Of a stretch of DNA of 5,018 bases, positions 1 to 5,018 are shown in pieces. Source of the DNA: Clostridia bacterium (lineage in GTDB: Bacteria > Bacillota > Clostridia > RGIG6154); the NCBI GenBank assembly GCA_017622395.1, contig JAGARF010000258.1, positions 1 to 5,018 of the forward strand. Direction: 5' to 3'. A program made the translations under genes and the position numbers. Positions within the stretch are counted from its first letter, which is position 1. The number at the start of each line of letters is the position of its first letter. Under the pieces are notes generated by a model. The model saw only the letters and a list, made by a program, of their open reading frames with translations, was not told the DNA's origin and made no database searches.

Positions 1-3000
1 AGCGAGAATATAATTAAGGTCTGCAAAATACCCGATTTAGACACATCCGGCATTTCAAACTCAACAACATTGACAGATGAGAAGAAGGCTGAAATTATTG
101 CAAGATACAATTCTGTAAATGAAGGAGTAACAATGGATGTTGAAGACGGGAAATATTCTTCTGTAGGAATTCTTGCGGGTATAGGCTTAGCAGAAAGAGA
201 TGTGAAAGTAACACTTACATATAGTGACGGAAAAACAAAATCACAATCATTTACTCTTGCAAAATCATCAGCTTCTTCAACAACAAGCTTTGCGACAGGA
301 ACATTTTATTTCAAAAAGTTTTATGATGCATCTTTCTCACAGTCAAGTGGTTCCCGAACATTCGTGCCTTGTGAAATAACAGCTGATGTGACAAAAACAC
401 TTGCAAGCGTAACAGTTACAGCTACAGGCTCAAACTCTTATACATTCCCGATTTATGTCGTTTCTGCGTGGGGTGTAAAAGCAGGAAATAGTGATTACAT
501 TTCAGCAATAGAAGAAATGATGGCAGATGGAATCGGCGATGTGGATGAATATAATTCTGTTAAAGAATATATGAACCTTATTAAGGCAGAGGAACTTAAC
601 GAAGAGCAGAAAGTGGTTTATGACAATACACTTTCAGCACTTGCAGCCTTTGAAGCTAACCTTGAGGAAATGGAAAAGGAAGCTGCAAGACAGGAAGCAA
701 TGACAAAGAGAACATATAACTATTTAACACTTTCTGCCGACAGAGATGTATTTGTTACATGGAAGGATGTTACAGACCTTGCAAGATTTCAGTATGATGC
801 CGAGGGAACAACAAGCAAAGCACCGGAGGGCTTTAACACAGCAACATATGCTTATTCAGAAACTGAAACTATCCCTGATTGGATTCCTTATGTAAGAGCA
901 GATGGCACAAAGGTAACAGGTAAGGAATACTATTACTATAAAGGCTTTCAAAATGTTCCGTTGACTGAGCTTTCAGAAAATGAAGCTGAAAGAGGTGCTG
1001 CACCTGCATCTGCAACATTTGCGTATCTTTTAGATGATATAACAGCTGAAGATGGAGCAATCGTTACAGGAAAAAAGGTAGCGGGAATATCTTCCAGCTC
1101 AAAATATGGCTCGGATGAATATTATGCAGGTAGTAACGGTGTTGCCAGAGCAACAACAGATACAACAAGAACTATTACAAATCCTGCGTTCGTACAGAAG
1201 CTTGACGAAGACGGATATGCTATCATAAAGAAGAATAAAGAAAGTAAAACCTACTTTAAAATCGGACCTGTAGTGCAGGAGGGTTATTCACCTAATGCAC
1301 AGCTTATAGGCTCATCAATTAGTAATGTCAATGTTAAAGGAACAACTCTTGATCTTCTTATAACAGCAACAAACATTAATTACAGCACAACTTACTATAA
1401 GACAGCAAGTGCTGCAATAAAGTTAGCACCTGCAGCTGCACTTCAGCAGGTATCAGTAACATATGAGGATGGAGAAACAGAAACAAAATATGCTGTAGTA
1501 ACAGATAATAAAATAGCAAGCTGGAATGGAATGTATACTGAAAACCCTGTGCTCAAAACAATTGTTTTTGCACCTAAGTATGAAGAAGACGGCATTACAG
1601 AAATTGAATATGACGAAAACTCATTCTATGCAAACAAAGCAGACTATGATTTTAAAATTCTTAAGGGAAATACAGCAACAGTTGGATTAACTGATTCTGT
1701 TTCAGCTGATGATGTCAGCTTTAAAAACCCTCATATCATAATGTCTTCTAACACAAGAGTTGCACAGATGCTTCAGATAAGACAGGATACTGTGGGCAAC
1801 AACTATGGTGCTTTTTCATCATCAGTATCACTTCCTCTTGCAAATAAAAAAGTTGAATCAATAGCATTCCCCGTTACTCAGAATATAGCAATTGACGACC
1901 CATCAGCAATCGTTGTGTTGGATAACGCAAAAGATGCGTCAAAAAGTACAGTAGCACTTCTTCCTGTAACAATTAAAGGTGCAAGCGATGATTATGTATA
2001 CTTTGCATATCTTGGCAGAATTTCAAGCGAAACATATCTTATGGCTGCAACAGTTACAGAAAATTCTTCAAATGAAAAAATTGAAGCTGCAGAAGCTGCA
2101 ATGTCAAAAATTACTGTAAATTCACCAATTGAAGAAGCAAAGAAGGCTGCAGAGCTTTATAACAGAGCACTTGAAGATGATTATGTTAAAGAATCAGATT
2201 TCAATTCAGATATTGTCACAGCATTTAACAATGCTTATCAGACAATAAGAGAAAATACTGAAATTTCAGGTAAAATTGCAGTTAAATATTTCAAAGGTGA
2301 AAATCCTTTTGCAGAAGTTGAAATTTATAACCCTGCAGAACTTGCAGGAAAAACATATAAAGTAATTCTTGCATATTATGATGAAAATGAAAACTACATT
2401 TCATCAGAAATTTTGGATCGTGCATCAAGTGTATATGAAAAGGAAACAGAGAAAATTACTTCTGAAAAATGTCCTGAAAATGCAGCTAAAGTAAAAGGCT
2501 TTATCTGGAAAGGCTTTGACACACTCCTTCCGATGGCAACAGCTGATGAAACAACAAAGAAGGATACCTTTAAGGTTCTTTCCATCGGCAACAGCTATAG
2601 TAATAATGCACATTCTCATTTGGTAAAGATTGCGGCTGATGCAGGTTTTGAAAAGGTTGAGATAGCAAACATATATAAGGGTGGTTGCACACTTAAAGAG
2701 CACTACAACAATGCGGTGGCAAACACCCCGGCATACACATATGAGTATCAGGAGCTTGCTGCAGACGGAACAGTTAAGAAAACTACAGTCGGCAGTAGTG
2801 AAGCTGACGGCGAGAAGGTCACTATGCTTTATGGCATTCAGGCAAATGACTGGGATGTTATCACAATTCAACAGCAGAGTCTTAACTCAGGCGTAGAATC
2901 AACTTATGTTAAAGAACAAATTGACTACCTTGTTGATTATATAAATACAAATAAGACAAACAAAAATGCAAAGCTTGTATGGCATATGACATGGCCTTAT

Positions 3001-3375
3001 GCAACATATTACACAGGAAATGCAGGCTATGGAACACATTTTAATTATAATCAGAATTTAATGTATCAGGGCATAACCGACGCAGTTCAGAAACATATTT
3101 TATCAAGGGATGACTTTGATTATATCATTCCTGCAGGTACAGCAATTCAGAACGCAAGACTTCTTAATCTTGACGAAAAAGAACTCAGTCATGACGGTAC
3201 ACATCTTAACAGCTTAGGTTGTTATGTTGCAGGCTTAACATGGTTTGCTAAAATTACAGGTATGTCAATTGATGATATTACCTATGCACCAACAACTGTT
3301 CCAGAGGGTAGTTTAGATTCAATCAAAACAGCTGTTAAAAACGCAATTGCAAACCCATATCAGGTAACAAAATAA
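1..3375 (+). CDS. Large modular exoprotein with C-terminal SGNH hydrolase (DUF4886-like) domain, 5'-partial
   Basis: The frame is open from base 1, so the TTG at 70 is not the start; the true start and any signal peptide lie outside. There are 1124 visible residues, numbered here from base 1. Layout: end of a helical spacer (about 24-43); a beta-rich module with TYSDGKT (73-79) ending near 158; a charged helical spacer (164-240); a long Ser/Thr/Tyr-rich beta region (241-686) with TYEDGET (487-493); a second helical spacer (687-755); an Ig-like stretch (758-848) ending in FIWKGFDTLLPM; and an SGNH-type hydrolase domain (858-1100). In the last, GNSYS gives the likely nucleophile Ser865, GGC (894-896) resembles block II, and DGTH gives Asp1065 and His1068. 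DUF4886 proteins belong to the SGNH/GDSL superfamily, many members of which are esterases acting on acetylated sugars. Secretion and carbohydrate de-esterification are inferred; substrate is unknown. No sortase motif, dockerin or C-terminal membrane segment is visible. The gene ends at TAA 3373-3375, before a terminator. The hydrolase assignment is firm; the names of the upstream modules are not. Confidence 0.8.
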   Translation, partial: SENIIKVCKIPDLDTSGISNSTTLTDEKKAEIIARYNSVNEGVTMDVEDGKYSSVGILAGIGLAERDVKVTLTYSDGKTKSQSFTLAKSSASSTTSFATGTFYFKKFYDASFSQSSGSRTFVPCEITADVTKTLASVTVTATGSNSYTFPIYVVSAWGVKAGNSDYISAIEEMMADGIGDVDEYNSVKEYMNLIKAEELNEEQKVVYDNTLSALAAFEANLEEMEKEAARQEAMTKRTYNYLTLSADRDVFVTWKDVTDLARFQYDAEGTTSKAPEGFNTATYAYSETETIPDWIPYVRADGTKVTGKEYYYYKGFQNVPLTELSENEAERGAAPASATFAYLLDDITAEDGAIVTGKKVAGISSSSKYGSDEYYAGSNGVARATTDTTRTITNPAFVQKLDEDGYAIIKKNKESKTYFKIGPVVQEGYSPNAQLIGSSISNVNVKGTTLDLLITATNINYSTTYYKTASAAIKLAPAAALQQVSVTYEDGETETKYAVVTDNKIASWNGMYTENPVLKTIVFAPKYEEDGITEIEYDENSFYANKADYDFKILKGNTATVGLTDSVSADDVSFKNPHIIMSSNTRVAQMLQIRQDTVGNNYGAFSSSVSLPLANKKVESIAFPVTQNIAIDDPSAIVVLDNAKDASKSTVALLPVTIKGASDDYVYFAYLGRISSETYLMAATVTENSSNEKIEAAEAAMSKITVNSPIEEAKKAAELYNRALEDDYVKESDFNSDIVTAFNNAYQTIRENTEISGKIAVKYFKGENPFAEVEIYNPAELAGKTYKVILAYYDENENYISSEILDRASSVYEKETEKITSEKCPENAAKVKGFIWKGFDTLLPMATADETTKKDTFKVLSIGNSYSNNAHSHLVKIAADAGFEKVEIANIYKGGCTLKEHYNNAVANTPAYTYEYQELAADGTVKKTTVGSSEADGEKVTMLYGIQANDWDVITIQQQSLNSGVESTYVKEQIDYLVDYINTNKTNKNAKLVWHMTWPYATYYTGNAGYGTHFNYNQNLMYQGITDAVQKHILSRDDFDYIIPAGTAIQNARLLNLDEKELSHDGTHLNSLGCYVAGLTWFAKITGMSIDDITYAPTTVPEGSLDSIKTAVKNAIANPYQVTK

Positions 3376-3420
3376 TTTCCCCCTGCGAAAAATTATATTT
3401 CTCTCTCTTTTTAGCAGGGT

Positions 3421-3450
3421 AAAGACCGCCGATTTCGGCGGTCTTTGTTT
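3421..3450 (+). terminator. Rho-independent terminator of the exoprotein gene
   Basis: A perfect 11-bp inverted repeat (AAAGACCGCCG, 3421-3431, with CGGCGGTCTTT, 3436-3446) closes a four-base ATTT loop. The 3' arm ends in TTT and runs on into GTTTCTCTTT, an interrupted T-rich tail. It lies 45 bp after the stop codon of the exoprotein gene and upstream of the permease promoter, so it separates the two transcription units. The reverse strand lacks a T tract beyond the stem, so it is probably one-directional. Confidence 0.9.
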
Positions 3451-3466
3451 CTCTTTAAATTTTTGA

Positions 3467-3495
3467 TTGATATTTGTAAAATTTTGTGATATAAT
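3467..3495 (+). promoter_or_regulatory. Sigma-A-type promoter of the purine permease gene
   Basis: The -35 box is TTGATA (3467-3472), one or two bases from consensus. A 17-bp spacer follows, then a perfect -10 box TATAAT (3490-3495) preceded by TG one base upstream (TGATATAAT), an extended -10. Transcription would start near 3501-3503, giving a leader of roughly 42 nt. It lies between the terminator of the previous gene and the permease start codon, which fits a promoter serving this gene alone. I see no operator-like inverted repeat over the boxes and no CGAA-type PurR box in 3451-3544. Confidence 0.85.
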
Positions 3496-3527
3496 GTCTG
3501 CATAGGATTAAAAATCCAAAAAAAGAT

Positions 3528-3533
3528 AAGGAG
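3528..3533 (+). promoter_or_regulatory. Shine-Dalgarno site of the permease gene
   Basis: AAGGAG matches the anti-Shine-Dalgarno core and lies 11 nt before the ATG at 3545. The spacing is slightly longer than the usual 5-9 nt. No other start codon fits this site better, so it fixes the start of the permease. Confidence 0.85.
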
Positions 3534-3544
3534 TTGTTCTAAAA

Positions 3545-4906
3545 ATGGAAAAATTGTTCAAACTCAAAGAACACGGTACAAATGTTAAAACCGAAATTAT
3601 TGCCGGTATTACAACATTCCTTGCGATGTCTTACATCCTTGCTGTAAACCCTGGCTATCTCGGTGCAATCCCTGGTGCTTCACCTGCAGCTGTTTTTATG
3701 GCTACTGCCCTTTCTGCTGCTATTGCAACACTTTGTATGGCGTTCTTTGCAAACTACCCTGTAGCACTTGCTTCAGGTATGGGTCTTAACGCATTCTTCG
3801 CATTCACAGTTTGCGGAGCTATGGGTTACTCATATCAGGTTGCTCTTACTGCTATCTTAGTTGAAGGTATTATCTTTATGATACTTTCTGCCTTTAAGTT
3901 CAGAGAAGCTCTTGTTAACAAGATTCCTAAAAACTTAAAGTTTGGTATTACAGCAGGTATTGGTTTATTTATCACAATCATTGCACTTATCAATGCTAAA
4001 ATCGTTGTTGCAGACCCTGCTACAACTGTTGCTCTTGGCGACATTGCCGCTCCCGGCGTTGTTTTAGCTTTGGTTGGTCTTTTAGTTATCGGTATTCTCC
4101 AGCACTTTAAAGTTCCGGGCGGAATTTTACTTGGTATTATCATCACTTGGGTTCTTGGTATTATTGCTGAGCTTATCGGCTGGTATGTTCCAAACCCTGA
4201 TGCAGGTGTTTATTCTGTAATTCCTAACCTTTCATGGGAAGCTATTAAATCAAACTTTGCTGCACCTGCAATGTTCAAATTTGACTTTGGATTTATCGCT
4301 AAAAACTTTGCAGGCTTTGCAATTGTTGTATTCACATTCCTTTATACTGATATCTTTGATACAGTTGGAACACTTATCGGTGTTGCTCAGAAGGGTAACT
4401 TACTTAACGAAGACGGCAGCCTTCCAAAGGCTTCAGGTGCTTTAATGGCTGACGCTGTTGGTACAGTAGTTGGTGCTTGCCTTGGTACTTCAACAGTAAC
4501 AAGCTATGTTGAATCAAGTGCCGGCGTTGCAGCAGGCGGAAGAACAGGCTTAACAGCTGTTACAACAGCAGTTATGTTCTTAATTGCTATTCCTCTTGCA
4601 CCATTATTCCTTGCAATCCCTGGTTTTGCTACAACACCTGCTATGCTTTATGTTGGTCTTCTTATGCTTTCAGCTATCAAAAATGTTGACTTTGACGGCG
4701 ATGCTGCAGATACAATCGGAGCATTCCTTGCTATCGTTATGATGCCACTCACATACTCAATTGCTAACGGTATTATGTTTGGTATCCTTGCATGGGTTAT
4801 CCTTAAGCTCTGCACAGGCAAAGCTAAAGACATCAGCGGTGTAATGTGGATTTCAGTTGCATTATTCGCACTTTATATAGTACTTAAAGTATTAGGTCTC
4901 GCGTAA
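3545..4906 (+). CDS. pbuG: NCS2-family purine (hypoxanthine/guanine/adenine) permease, AzgA/PbuG type
   Basis: This encodes a complete 453-residue integral membrane protein that would import purine bases across the cytoplasmic membrane by cation symport, feeding purine salvage. Its length is within the family's usual range. Family landmarks, matched from memory of B. subtilis PbuG and related proteins, are: TTFLAMSYILAVNP in the first membrane segment (23-36); GMGLNAFFAF (78-87), corresponding to the half-helix TM3; GIGLFIT (138-144); FLYTDIFDTVGTL (265-277), the TM8 region with acidic Asp269 and Asp272; GTSTVTSYVESSAG (314-327), the TM10 region with Glu323 expected to contact substrate; and MMPLTYSIANGI (399-410). 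By eye there are about 13-14 hydrophobic segments, matching the 7+7 inverted-repeat NCS2 fold. The start is fixed by AAGGAG at 3528-3533. The gene has its own promoter and terminator and appears monocistronic, with no purine riboswitch in front. The AzgA-type family call is secure. Which base it prefers (PbuG/PbuO hypoxanthine-guanine or AdeP/AdeQ adenine) cannot be decided here, so the symbol is a family-level label. Confidence 0.93.
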   Translation: MEKLFKLKEHGTNVKTEIIAGITTFLAMSYILAVNPGYLGAIPGASPAAVFMATALSAAIATLCMAFFANYPVALASGMGLNAFFAFTVCGAMGYSYQVALTAILVEGIIFMILSAFKFREALVNKIPKNLKFGITAGIGLFITIIALINAKIVVADPATTVALGDIAAPGVVLALVGLLVIGILQHFKVPGGILLGIIITWVLGIIAELIGWYVPNPDAGVYSVIPNLSWEAIKSNFAAPAMFKFDFGFIAKNFAGFAIVVFTFLYTDIFDTVGTLIGVAQKGNLLNEDGSLPKASGALMADAVGTVVGACLGTSTVTSYVESSAGVAAGGRTGLTAVTTAVMFLIAIPLAPLFLAIPGFATTPAMLYVGLLMLSAIKNVDFDGDAADTIGAFLAIVMMPLTYSIANGIMFGILAWVILKLCTGKAKDISGVMWISVALFALYIVLKVLGLA

Positions 4907-4923
4907 GACTATAGCATAAAAAT

Positions 4924-4952
4924 AAGCTAACCGAACAGGTTAGCTTTTTTTT
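4924..4952 (+). terminator. Rho-independent terminator of the permease gene
   Basis: A perfect 9-bp inverted repeat (AAGCTAACC, 4924-4932, with GGTTAGCTT, 4938-4946) closes a five-base GAACA loop and leads into eight consecutive T (4945-4952). It starts 17 bp after the permease stop codon. An A-rich stretch just before the stem (4917-4922) could pair with the T tract, so weak activity on the opposite strand is possible, but no convergent gene is visible. Confidence 0.92.
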
Positions 4953-5018
4953 ATGGTATAGAACTTCTGAAGGGAATATCTCTGATTGCGTCAGGAATTT
5001 ATTTCGTTGTTGTGTGTC

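Noticed and set aside
70..72. TTG as the start of the exoprotein gene
   Set aside because: The same frame has no stop from base 1 and no ribosome binding site precedes the TTG. The upstream residues read as a continuation of the same protein.
2425..2871. A 148-codon minus-strand reading frame opposite the SGNH domain, plus a shorter one at 2394-2591
   Set aside because: Both lie wholly inside the well-supported coding region. The Cys/Ile-rich composition is that of an antisense translation, and I see no family resemblance.
3421..3446. The hairpin as the expression platform of a riboswitch for the permease
   Set aside because: A near-consensus promoter lies downstream of it, and the 45 bp between the preceding stop codon and the hairpin leaves no room for an aptamer.
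3835..4146. A 103-codon minus-strand reading frame opposite the permease, and a similar one at 4648-4833
   Set aside because: These are antisense shadows of a conserved membrane-protein gene and resemble no known protein family.
4931..4936. CCGAAC, which resembles the core of a PurR box
   Set aside because: It spans the stem and loop of the terminator downstream of the permease, is a single half-site, and has no promoter near it.
4955..5018. A hydrophobic open frame at the right edge (reading ELLKGISLIASGIYFVVVC), with a GAAGGGA purine run near 4969-4975
   Set aside because: The frame has no ATG, GTG or TTG start in the window, no promoter is seen, and about 20 codons are too few to judge. 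The TTG at 4986 in another frame is equally unsupported.

Overview
This window looks like low-GC Gram-positive DNA. It most resembles a gut or rumen Clostridia genome of the Oscillospiraceae/Ruminococcus/Eubacterium kind. The reasons are AT-rich coding sequence with A/T-ending codons, a sigma-A-like promoter, a strong AAGGAG ribosome binding site, Rho-independent terminators, and a very large modular exoprotein of a style common in those bacteria. The assignment is an inference from style; there is no phylogenetic marker here.

Bases 1-3375 hold the 3' part of one very large plus-strand gene whose start lies before the window. At least 1124 residues are visible. They alternate beta-rich modules (TYxDGxT motifs) with charged alpha-helical spacers and end in an SGNH-type hydrolase domain of the DUF4886 kind. 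The overall look is of a secreted or surface carbohydrate-active esterase with non-catalytic modules in front, but its substrate cannot be read from the sequence. The gene is closed by a GC-rich intrinsic terminator (stem-loop 3421-3446), preceded by a weaker hairpin.

Bases 3451-3544 hold a near-consensus promoter (TTGATA, 17 bp, TGATATAAT), a leader of only about 40 nt and a ribosome binding site. They drive a complete 453-codon gene (3545-4906) for an NCS2-family purine permease of the AzgA/PbuG type. A second intrinsic terminator (stem-loop 4924-4946 plus eight T) follows 17 bp after the stop codon. The permease is therefore probably a single-gene transcription unit.

The last 66 bases (4953-5018) hold no gene or signal I can support. 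The two genes have no evident functional link; each has its own transcription end, and the permease has its own promoter. I found no mobile element, CRISPR array, tRNA, rRNA or riboswitch, and nothing that amounts to a clearly new system. The most interesting item is the modular exoprotein with an atypical SGNH domain.
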